Shown here: positions 1 through 19,900 of the stretch, piece by piece | Layout: each line of letters starts with the position of its first letter | Numbering within the stretch: the stretch's first letter is position 1 | Assembly: GCA_914767715.1 (NCBI GenBank) | Contig: OU612065.1 | Location: forward strand, 2,978,001-3,038,000 | Origin: Membranipora membranacea | Taxonomy: Eukaryota > Bryozoa > Gymnolaemata > Cheilostomatida > Membraniporidae | DNA length: 60,000 nucleotides | Direction of reading: 5' to 3' | Program-made: the position numbers and the translations under genes | The notes under the pieces: model-generated | The model's input: the letters and a program-made list of their open reading frames with translations, nothing else | Told to the model about the DNA's origin: nothing | The model's database searches: none

Positions 1-3701
<3,701 letters not shown>

Positions 3702-3962
3702 TGCTGTTTTGTGAAGTACGTCATCAAAAATGTTAGGGATGTGATGTCATGAGTACAAAAATTAGCTGATTTTCTGAAATTAGGTTTGGGCGCTTATGAG
3801 TCTCTGTTTGATACCTGGTTCAATCCAAAGGATCCTCAGTCTTTACTACAGGCATGTTTCAGTAAAACTAAAAACCTATCCCCTGCTGATAAGAGACAAC
3901 ACCTTTTGTGTATAATTCTTTTCATTCCTTGATTGATTTTCACTTGCTAACAAGCAGAGAAG
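3702..3962. promoter_or_regulatory. Shared 261-bp intergenic region between PSMC3 and RIOK2
   Basis: Only 261 bp separate the two divergent start codons, so both promoters and both 5' UTRs must lie here or in unseen upstream exons. No TATA box stands out for either strand. Two CRE/ATF-like or bZIP-like motifs (TACGTCATCA near 3717 and TGATGTCATG near 3741) are visible. Assignment as a bidirectional promoter is an inference from spacing. Confidence 0.6.
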
Positions 3963-7857
<3,895 letters not shown>

Positions 7858-7876
7858 ATGAAGTTAGTTACATAAT

Positions 7877-7882
7877 TTTATT
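7877..7882 (-). terminator. NUP160 poly(A) signal AATAAA
   Basis: TTTATT on the plus strand reads AATAAA on the minus strand, 52 bp beyond the NUP160 stop. It lies inside the RIOK2 3' UTR, so the mature 3' ends of the two convergent genes should overlap by tens of bases. Confidence 0.7.
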
Positions 7883-7908
7883 ATTTTTCTATGAACTTGG
7901 TATGGTAC

Positions 7909-7914
7909 AATAAA
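7909..7914 (+). terminator. RIOK2 poly(A) signal AATAAA
   Basis: Canonical AATAAA 52 bp after the RIOK2 stop codon. Cleavage 10-30 bases downstream would fall at or beside the NUP160 stop codon (7934-7936) on the other strand. Confidence 0.75.
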
Positions 7915-7933
7915 AAATTTCATATCTATCGTA

Positions 7934-10900
7934 TCAAGTCCAGGCCATTTTGTTCATCATGGGGTTATCAGATTTTCCTGCTGATCTTAGTCTTCTTTCT
8001 GCATCCCCACTTTTCTCCTCTAAGTCTATCATGTACCTGTCCACTGCTGTCTTTAATTTAGTGTAGAGCTGAAAGGAAAAAGAACCAAGTAATGACAATG
8101 TACGCATCAGTCACCAAGTAATGAACACACCGCTGCTACTGTATGATCAACAATTTGTAACTTAGTTATAGGTAGGGTTGGGCAACAAACCTACCTGGAG
8201 ATAGTATTGATCTTGTAGATACTCTTCGAGAATGTTAAGCAGTATATCAATAGAGGTGTAAGGTACACAGACTGCTGATGCATCCATTGTAGCTGTGAGA
8301 GCATTCTGCAACGGTTATGAAATGATGATAATATGCTACAACGATCAACTTTACAAACTGTGATTAATACCAATGTTCTATTATTCAAGAATTGCCGAGC
8401 CAACAAGCAGATATATTAGGGAGCTCCCAGCAGTTCACACAAAGGTATGGAGATATTACAGTATTGGGAACTAGCTGAAAGGTGCCGACTGCGACTAATC
8501 GGTGAATCAAGACATCCTCAATTTAATTTCCTATGTCACATGCGAGCCTCTTGCCTTGCCACTCAAAATACAAACACATGGGCATGCAGTAATTTTAATC
8601 ATCGATTAAATTATCACACTCATCCAATCAAGATGTTCTATTTGAGAAAATATCATACCTCAAATCCAAATCTATCAAAAGTAGCTGATGTGAGAGAATC
8701 AAGTAAATCTGTGGAGACATCTACAGCTTCCTCTATCAGATCATGCTGTATGTACACTCGGATAAGTTCTCCTGCATTCCTCAACTGGTATATTGCAAAA
8801 TATGATATCAGTGTCAATTCTTATTGTAGGTGGATATTAAATCAAATCAGGTATTTAGATGATTAGATGATAATATATACCTCCTGGTATTGCTAAATTT
8901 AAGTTCACACACCTTGTAGGAAGCCACTAGCCATACTGGTAGAGAAGTGCTGTTAGACAGCAGCTTGTTAGCCACGATCTTGTGATAAGTAGATGACACA
9001 GTCTCATGTCTCTCCAGGTAATGTCTCAGTATCTTCCATGCTTGGTCACAGGAGCTATCAAAATATCACTATATGTTGTAAATAGTTACGTTCTTGTTTT
9101 TATAACTATAAATTAGACATGGTATGGGCAAGGAATAATAGATATGTGCACATAAGGATATTTTATAGAGATTGTACTATCTTTACCTTGTGTATGAGGT
9201 CTCTGTCGGCAGTCTGTTATAACTCAGCCATTTAACCTTCTCTTCATCCTCAGTAGTGGGAACATTGATATTTAATTCTCGACTCATTCTCAAACATCTA
9301 TGGGGTTAAATATAATCCATGTGATAGTCAAGGCGGAAAGCTTGATACATTTTGAAACCATTGTTTTTAGTATCATCGCACCAGGGACAAGCAGATGATT
9401 ACCAGTAGTGGAATATTAAGCGCCTCTGATGGCTCATAGCAGGATGTGGCAAAGAGATGGGATTCGCAGAGTTTCAGCATACCTGAATGTGAGGCTCTGG
9501 AATATTTGAGCTAGCCCGAGGTTATACATAGTGCACACTTCTATGGCTTCGTCATACATTCCTGTATTACACAGTAATCCCACTATATCCTCAGCACCCA
9601 ACAAAGAAGACTCTGAGAACAAGGAAACAGAAACAAAAATTACTTAGCAACATTAATCACCAAGTGCAATAATTTCCCGAAGCATAAGGTCACCAGCCAC
9701 ATTGAGACCTTAACTCCAATCTAGTCCTTGTAAACTGTTTGTTCCCCTTTCTGAAGTGAATCAATCCTATAAGCACCACACAGGTTTACAACAGCCAAAA
9801 TAAAAACAACATGCTGTCTATAGAACTAAGAACTACATACCAGTTAGTTGTTTACACCCGTTATTAGCCAGCCTGAGTGACATGTTGACGAGCATGTATT
9901 CTTTCTTGACATCTGATAACAGTAAGATTCTGGGCTTCGCTGAAGCCCTCACTTTGTTCCTACCATTTGTATTTCTCTTAGGTGACATTCTTCTGACAGC
10001 GTTCATCTTAGTCTGTAAGAAACATTACAGGTGACTCAAATTGGAAGTCAGATTGTTCTATTTTAAAGACGTACTATGTTAAATATATAAGTTGATGCTC
10101 GTGATAGTTTGACATGCTATCAATTAACATTAAGAAAAGCTTTGCCACCTTCAGCCGTGAAGCTGACAAAGACAACATGAAATCGTATATTGGCTGCCTT
10201 ATTATAGCACATGCTTTCCTACCTCTGAATCATATATAGGAGGTGAAACCCAGGCGGACTGTTTAGGGACACACTCCAGAGCGTTGATACAAGCCAGGTA
10301 ACATTTAGCTTTCTTCTGTTGAGCATTTAGGCCAGTGAGTTCACAGCTTAGCCTCTCACAGCATTCATACATCACATTGGCAGCTGGAAGGGAATGGAAC
10401 AAATTGTCAATGATGTTCAATACATAGACATAGAGCTTTGTTTGGCTCAATATACTATCTTAGAATATGGAAGGACTGAAATTTCAGAGTATTTAATAGC
10501 AATTTTCTGTTTGATGGAGTATAATATGTTCCACATTAACATAATTGAAGTTTTGCCAACATCACAATTGCATTAGAAATTAATTGAAAGTATCATCATC
10601 AAAATCATCATACCGCTGAGAAAGTCGTTGTTGACTGTGTGGAATGCAAAAAGTAGATCATAATAATTTCTGACAGTCAGATCCACAGATCTAGCTTTGC
10701 TCAGCAGTATAGATATGACAGAAGGCCTGAGATCCTGTTGAGTGATTGCATCCTTATATGGGTATGACACCAATGTCGTCAACTGTCCTTTGTCACACAA
10801 CGCATTCACAAACTGGTGTAAGCAGTTCATCTTCCTAAAAGAGGCAACAATAATAATTTAAATAGGATATAGCATATTACATTCATTTCAATGCGAAGTC

Positions 10901-13900
10901 AATCAAAATAATAATAACTTTAATATGTAACTTAAATAAACAAGCTGATACCTAGCCTCGTGACGCGGCCACTGGTTTTGGTTTGTTTGGTGGCCTTGTA
11001 TTTCTCGGTATAGTATCGGTAGTTGTCTTCTGCTGTTTTAGCTCTAATCTTCACCACTTTGAGCTTTGACTTTTTCTCCGTTCCATAGGCAAATAAATTG
11101 ACTTTGTCATTTATCGTATTCAAAATAAATATAAATAAGTTGATTGCACTAAGTATTGCAGTAATAATGTGAAAACATGGCTAATTTTTTTCAACTTAGC
11201 CATGTTTTCACATTATTACTGCAAGTTTTTGTGCAAATTATTTATATTTTTTTTAATATGATAAATGACAAAGTCAGTTTATTTGCCTATGGAACAGAGA
11301 AAAATTCAAAGCTCAGAGTGGTAAAGATTAGAGCTAAAAAAGCAGAAGACAACTACCGATACTATACCGAGAAATACAAGGCCACCAACCAAACCAAAAC
11401 CAGTGGCCGCGTGACAAGGCTAGCTGATACCAATAAGAAGTTTTACCTGTCCTGGTCAGTGTTGGTCAGGATAGCTCCGAAAGCCTCATCATAATGCTCC
11501 AACGCCACACTGTGTTTGAAGACTTTGGTCCATAAAGTATCCTTGTAATAGATAAAGACAGGATTAATTTTGTTGGCAGGCACACATCAGGATGCTCATT
11601 ATGAAAAAGTTTTTTATACAGCACATAGATGAATTTGCAAGATGAAATAACATTCACCTTTTCTTTGTCAGTAAACTTCATGGTTTGATGAGCCATTTGA
11701 ATAACCTGCTCTGAGTAAGACAGCTCCTCAAACATGTTCATCACCTGTAAATGTGCAAAAATGTTACGATCATGAGTCAGTTTGTTACATTCTCAAGAGA
11801 TCCCCAGAAAAGTGGCAATTCACATAAAAAATTATTTTTTTATTCTTATTTTCAATCATTATCCAAAAATAACCATGAAGATGTATGTTCAAATAAAATT
11901 GAAATTCTTTTTCACACCTATTACACAAATAATGGACATAATTCAATAATGGTTAGTGGAATTGATAATAAGTGAATATCTCACTAGCAAATAAGCGAAG
12001 ATGAAAATCGAAGGCACAAGTATAATAAGTTATATGACCTTGAAGCAAAAGTCAAGTTGTTGAGATCCGACTGATTCCTCGTCAATCTCCTCATTCACTG
12101 GTGGATTCTCCTCAAACATACCATACAGTGAAGACATGAAGAGACTGTATGCCTTCAACTCCTCTCTGTGGTAAATCAATACGAAGTAGTATAAACAGAA
12201 GTATGAGATAGTAATATGATCAATGTGCTATCTAGGATATTACATAGAACCAAGCCTGCACAGGTCAAGTGAAGTTTATACAGCCTGACTACTTTGGTTT
12301 AGAAGAAGATATAGGTCTCTAAAATAGATTGGTCACATTTTGAGATGTTCATTGAACATATATTAATATATATTAATATTAAGTAAATAAAGTTGTACTG
12401 ACTTTTCAAGGAGATAGCTCTGTCCCAGTAGAAAGGTCCTAGCTGAAGAGGAGGGTTTACTGTATCCATCCAAAAACTTGACATAAGTTTGTAATGAGAT
12501 GAACTCATTATTGACCAGCAGGTACTCAGATAATAAAGCATCAGCAGTCTCAGGCCATCTAGTCAAGTGTATGTCAAAGCAAATAGATTTCATTTTTGTG
12601 GTATTCCAACAGAAGGCTCAAATGCATGCTTGCTTAAATATAACACATATTATCGTTACAAATAAACAATTTACATGTTTATGGTAACAACTAAGAACTT
12701 TTCCACTTGTGAGGTTGTCACAGTACCTGAAATTGCACTCTGAAAAATCAAATTTGTGTGGCATGTCCAACTTAACTGGGAAAAGGATACAGTGCTTGAC
12801 AGGTGGCCAGAAGTATATTGTTGAGCTGCTGATAGTAATCTGCTTGTGATGAGGGAGCCATAAGTGATCTTACTCTTAGTCCTCCTTCTCCTGAGAGGAA
12901 ACTTATCAGTACTGGAGCCGTACTCATGTCATCTATAATATAATATATAATGTAGGTATATCACCAGCATATGGGAGAACACAGGAAGCAGGAAACCAGC
13001 AGATAATATCTACATCGACACAAGCTGCTGAAATTCTGATGAGCTATGATTGGTTTACTAACCTGATTTTGATAACTTCTGTATTCTAGCACCATTACCA
13101 ATCTTAAGTACCTCTAGCGTCTTAGGGTTGGACTCTCTGAAAATCAAAGGTACAGATGAGCGGGTGTTGTAGTGTATTAGTTGAAGTATAAAAAAAAACG
13201 CAAGACACAGTTTTATAGATCATGAGATACTATGCGCTGAGAAATTCATAGTCATATTTACTGGACATACTTACATTGCGGGTGTAGAACTGAGTCGACT
13301 TATCCACATGATGACAGCATAAGCCCTGAGCAGAGCATTGATAGTACCTGTCATCTCCTCTATGTTAGATTCTAGTTCCTCTCTCTTACTAGTCTATTAG
13401 GGAAAAAAGGATCAAAGTATTGAGATGAATATCCAGTTCTTCTTTAGATGAGCAGATAACATTGCAGAAACTTTAAATGGAGATACAAATAACTGGATAT
13501 AGGGTAAGTTATATAATCTACATCCAGTATCAGTAAGCCTAACAATCCTTTGATTTTTTTGTAGTTATCACAAATTCACCTATTTATACATCAAGCTGCC
13601 TAAGTTTCAGGATGAATTGTAGTTGATTGGACTTTTGTAAGTTGCTGGCAAAATTGGACATTCCAGGAAAATTGGGCAGCGTAATGTATATATACTTATA
13701 AATCAGACACAGACCTCCTCGGAGAGATAAGTGAGATATTCTAGGAACAGAAGCAGAGAGCAGCACAGGTTATATCTGGATTGAGCCATATCATACACTG
13801 ATGTGGTCACTATGTGACAGCCTGCCATGTTTAATCCATGAAAAGGATTTTCCAACTCAGATAAATCTGAAAACGAACAGGAGATTGTTGGTAATGACCA

Positions 13901-16900
13901 TAACACTAACACAAAATGTGCTGTAGGAACCGGTAGGAAGATTAAGTGAAGTTTCAACTTCGAAAGGTGTAACACGGTTCTATGTAGAAAAATGGCAAAT
14001 GGATGAAAGTGGCATTTGAAAAATATTTTTTGTTCACTTTGAAGATATTTTTGTTGTGTTATCCTTTCCCACTGCAAGAGGACCAATAACATGACAAGTT
14101 GTGTGTTATATTTTGACAAGAGAAGCAGCGTTTTTTTCGATTAAGTCTGACAGTGTGGCTAAGAAGAAGGGTTTCACACCACCGTATGAATACACATTCT
14201 GAGGAGGAGGTAGTGCCAAGCAGCATCAGTTATATGAATACACCTTGCTGCAAGATCTATCAAATGCATCTGTTTTTATCATTTTTGTCATTGGATTTTT
14301 CGCCCACATTTTTTCCAATGCATAAGGACAGCATTGAATAAAAGTCGAGAGTGAGCTTGTTTACAGGAGTCATGTATATAACTTACCTGTATTGTCTGGG
14401 TCAAACTGGTCTGGATAGTGGTTGACTAGATTGAGGAAGTGCAGAAAGACAGACACGCCATCCCTGAGTAAGTGTATGTTCTGGAGATATGATGTGAACT
14501 TGTTCTTCAGTATGCCATGATCTGATCTGTAACAGTTAGAGTTCAGATAATTTACATGAAAGATTTCAAACCCAATTTTTTTATGATGACTGATTTTTTT
14601 CATCATGTAAGAAGCTAGGGTTTTCTTTCTCTTTCTAGCGTTTAGTTATGAGTTAAAAAATAGGTCCGTAATCTACCATACCACTTACCGTTTGACTATA
14701 CTCTGAACGACTTGGTTTATAGCCTCATCGACTGATTCTGAGTTAAGCAGAGCCTGATAGACATGCTCCTCGTATCCTTCCACATGATGTTTGAGTAGAG
14801 CTAGGGCTTGGCTAAGAGCTACAACATCCTGATTGACTGCTGAAGTGTTATCCAGAGGGTCACTCGGAAATAAGATCTGTAATTCTAACGGCTCACAGGG
14901 CCTGAGGTAACTAACACTTCCCTAGAGAGGATAAAGAACATAACATGGTGTGCTTTATCCTGCTCAGCCTCACTTACAACTATCTAAATACACTCAAATG
15001 TTTGAACTGTAATAGTTAATTGATAAAAAAACAACTGAACCTAGCTAGTTGAAACTGGACGATTGCGAAAGTGATCTTCCCATGATGCAACTCATCAATT
15101 GATATGATTATGTACAATAATGCTACAAGCCAGTTAGAAAATTTACCTTTCTGATAAATGCTGCAGGCATATTGTCACCTCCATTAACAACTGCTAACGG
15201 CTCCATTGATACCTGGAATGACATTAAATAGGAACTACAGTGTAAGCTGTTCAGCATAGCAACACAAAATATGCAGTGAATTTGTTTGAGGGCCATTGAA
15301 ACACTCAATTGTCATGCCTATTCAGAGGTTCTTACCAAACAACAACCGGTATATTGAAAAAGTTACACACCTCCTGGAATTGCATCAGATTGGTGTAGAA
15401 GCTCTCCCAAACTTTGATTTGTAAATCTTTATATTCATCATTTGTTACTTCATCTGCGGTGACGCTATTACTGACCTGAAGATAAGAATAGACATATCCA
15501 GTGGTAAGTCGATAATTGTAATCAGATTTTGAGAACTGTTTTACTCGTATGGTAAAAGTGGCAGGAGTATCATTGTATAAATTGACATTCATAATATAAT
15601 AATTTTTTTTTGGACCCCAACTCATTGAAGTGAAGAAACAAATATGTACAAAAATTTATATGAAAAAAATTGGTGTATATCAAACATTCAAGCTGACTTC
15701 ATTTAAAGAGCGTGTTTGTGTGAGTGGGTCTTACTTCTGCGTTAACAGCAGTCCAGGTTATCCTCTTCAGTTCTTCTAGACTATACTGATTATTGCTGGG
15801 GTAAGTCTGCTCGTTGGCTGGGTTTAGAATGTGAATAGATCTGAGAATGGCTTCTTGGTTGAATTTGTTGTCTATAAATATAACCTGTGTGTAGATCTCG
15901 CGAGGTTCCTGGTGATAATCTATCATCACCGGCGCTTTGTTAATGGTATGTAGATGCGTCTTCATCAGAGCCGGAGTACTGTAAAACAGTGTGCATAGTG
16001 AGTAAATAATCGCAAGAGGCAATACTAGAAGCAGTAGGCTATTATCTGACATGGCTCATTCTGATCATAATCTGAAACACTCCAGATTGCTGCTTTATAC
16101 TTTGTTGATGGTGAAGGAAAAATAATAGACCATCTGATGCCATGTTTACCTGCTGGTGAGTGATATGTGAGCGAGATTATACTCATCATTCTTGTTACAG
16201 CCAAGAATAAAAAGTAAATCGGATATGACATTGTATGAGATAACAGTGGCCTCATCACAGTCTACAACCATAAAGCATTTCTCTACACTTCCACTATCCT
16301 CACCTACTGACAGCATCATTATCTGTAATTTAATAAAACATACTGTTGATTAATAACATTCGGATATGCATGTCAGAAAAGAAACACAGAAACAATGGTG
16401 CTTCAACAGCTACCATCCATATATATACGAAGCTAAGGCTGAGCAGTCAGTGGGCAGCAGAGAGATTCGTATCTATTTACAATACCAGGTAAAATATATC
16501 CAGTGTGTTTTATGTCTGTGTGTTGTATTGTCATTTCTCCTAAATCTATAGGTGACATACTAGAGTGAGTTACCTTAGAAAAAAAAGACATGTGTTGCGA
16601 GTATTTGCATGTGAGTATTGGCAAATTCTTTTTGAAAGTTCTCACATAAGAGGCCACTTTAATTAAGCATAGTAAAAACAGGAAGAGCCAACAGAATTTG
16701 GCACGTAGTACCAAATTCTGTTGGCATTTCCTGATTGTACAGTGCTTGATTAAAGCAGCTTCGCATGTGAGAACTTTAAAAAAAACTTTTCTGGCCTCAG
16801 TAATGATGATGTTGAGCTTTATTATTTTTTCCTCCTAAAACCATTTGTGGGTGGTACACTGGAGTGAAATTACAAGATTAAAAAGTTAAACAGGGCTCTA

Positions 16901-19900
16901 ATAAAAACATATAAGTCAGTAAGAACAAACAGTAAGGCATTATAACACCTTAGAAAAATTATAAAAGAAGCTATTTTGCAGTTTTGTAGTCCTGCAAACA
17001 GGCATATGAATGTCACGAGATACACGGGTACTTCTGCTCGCCTTTCTGATGATCAGCTTGTTTAGTGGGTGGGTGTCTTGTTTACGGATTCGTAATATCA
17101 GCTTAGAGCATTGGTCTTGCATGAATAGCTCAATAGGTGGCATACCACACTCACAGATAGCTGCGTCATAGCTGAGATCGGGATAGATGACCTTCAGAGC
17201 TTTTCGTTCTACTTGTACAACCTTATCCATTAGATTGTCAGATATTAGCGATGACCAGACTGGACAAGCATAGGTTAGAGCAGAACGGATATTTGCAGTA
17301 TAGTATGTTATGAGCCCTTTACGGTTGAGACCCAAGCGCTTTAGAGCGCGCATACCATACAATCGGCTATCCATGTTTGAGCATACTTTGTCGATATGCT
17401 CACCAAACGTCAGACGTCTATCGATTGTCACACCTAACAGTTTGGCCGACTCTACAGAGGTTATAGGCTGACCATTCATTCTAAAGTGATCAACATATTT
17501 TGGTTCTGAGAGGGTGAACTGAATGAGCTGTGTTTTCTTGGCATTGATCAGCATGTTATTGTCCTGCGCCCATTGGTTGACTTCGTCAAGAGAGACAGTA
17601 ATGGTCCTTTTGACAGCATGTTTGGCGTTATGGAAAAATGAGGCCAAAAGTACCTTTGATGGTCTGTGCTGATTTTGATAAATTTGTTATACTGCTGAAA
17701 ATAGGGGTGTGGTTCATTTAAATAGCACTCCAGTGGAAAATAGCAAAAGATTGGCTTTCCCTTACTCAACCTTTCTCAAATCGTTGCTTCAAGTTTCACA
17801 TTATATCATCAAATTTCAAAAATCACACACATTATTACCTGATGTAAAAAGCCACTTTGGGCTCATCATATATTATTTTCAACAAAAATTTAGGATTAAG
17901 TATATCTCTAAGAATAAATACAATCTGTATTGTAATTTCTCGCAATCAAATTAGCTCAGCCACCCACTTTGCTAAAAACAGCCTTTTCAGCCTCATTTCC
18001 TTGATAAAATGACACAACATCATCCAATTACATTTTTGATGAGCTGCTAGCGATCAGCAGCAGCTTTCCAAGGGTGTATAGAAATTTGACATTTGCTGAA
18101 CCCCATGCCTCTTCCTTAAACGTGGTTAATGTTTTGAAGCAAAAAGAGAATCTAGATGAAGTATGGGAAATGTGATTCACCTTTGACTGTTTTCCATCAG
18201 ATAACTGAACACCAAGTATAGTACCAAATATGTCTGTGGAGAATAGCTGCAGTACTTTTCCTTCTATTTGTTGATTCGAGGACACGTAATTCTGGAGGTT
18301 GTATGTAGAAACGCACTCCCAGGTCTGCAAAATAAGATAATGTATGGCTAAAATGATGATAATATTCATGAAGTAGAGATTAATGCTAGAATATCTGTTT
18401 CTTCACACATATTTTAAGGACAGATCATTGTTGTAGTCAGCCGGGTTTTCTTATTGTCCTATTGAACAAGCCTGGTAAGGGTCAGCGAATTGGATGGGAG
18501 AGTGACCCTACACCCCTTACAAGCCCTTATTACAACCAGCTGTTTTTGATGTTGATATTTATACTAGAGGCATGGGATGAAAACATGCAGTACAAAGCAA
18601 GGACTTCAAGCTAGATAATGTGTTCTCACCCAGCTACTTATTAAAATCCACAGTGCAATTACCAATGCAATGGTAAAAAATGGTTTCATATTAGCACTTA
18701 GTTAGGTCGCTCACCCCAAGACTCCATTGCTGTAATTGAAATGCTTTGGTGAGACAATAGATGGAGGGGTGCTCGTCTGAGAGGGCAGAACAGACAACAC
18801 TGCTGCTTTCATCTGGTCCACTAGAAGGAAAACATTTTTGACCAACTTGACAAGTGAGCTTGTTCCAAAGACAGCGAGATGTCTTTAAAATAATTAATTT
18901 TATGCAATTAACATACAATGCTCATTGAAAAATTGATTTGCTTTTTGAATACTGCAACCATCTCAATCAGGGTTGACCTTAATTTGTCTTGAAAAACTCT
19001 CTCTGGATAGTCTTTGTTATAGGTTACAAACAGGACAGAACTCAACCCATTCTGTAGGCTAGGATGATCATCTTAACCCACCTTATCATTGATCTCCGAA
19101 CTCTGTTCCAGATGGAGCTCATAAGTGATGACTGTTTCAATTCTTTGGCTTCATATACATCTGCAAATGGCAACAGCATTCAGATATGTTAGACTAAAGG
19201 CAAAATATCAGTTATTACCTGCAATGATTATTATTGTTGTAAGTTATCATTCAATTTTTACCAAATGGCTTGTGAAAACTAATTTCAATATGCAACATGA
19301 AAACTACCTGCCTTTTTAATTAAAATTTGCCCTCAGTGCCTTACAGTCAAAGCGAATAACAATAACAAATAGGGATTGACTTCAAATGCTTACTATTTTG
19401 AACAGTGACAGCTATTGTACACCCATCAGCATTAACAAGAGAATAGATGAGGCCATAATCTTCCGTGTGCCGAGCGCAGCATTGTACGAGCGGTGCACTT
19501 GCATCAACTGGATGCGACATCGAAGATTTGACTGTCATATTAGTCTACAAAATAAAGTTTGAAGTTATCCTCTGTCTAATAATCCAGATAGACAAATCTG
19601 AAACTGAATCTTAGATGGGGCAGTCTATAGGTTGTCCTCCTAAATCTTGACCTTATGGAGAAACTCAGTAGAATCTGTATTGAATATGAGCTTAGAACAT
19701 TAACTCTGGTATAAGGGATGTGATGACGATGATATATATATATTATAGATTCAAATCTGTGCTTTTAAGTGTCATCTGTGTGTATTTGGCCCCAACTAAG
19801 TGTCACTCAAAAATAAGGAGTCATTTTATATGACCCACAAAAAAATCATGTCTCAAAGCCTCTTAAATAATCATGTCGGGCATCCTTAACCCAATAGTAA

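Noticed and set aside
8447-8866. Plus-strand 139-codon frame
   Set aside because: It overlaps the well-supported NUP160 exon 8784-8659 on the other strand and lacks any motif.
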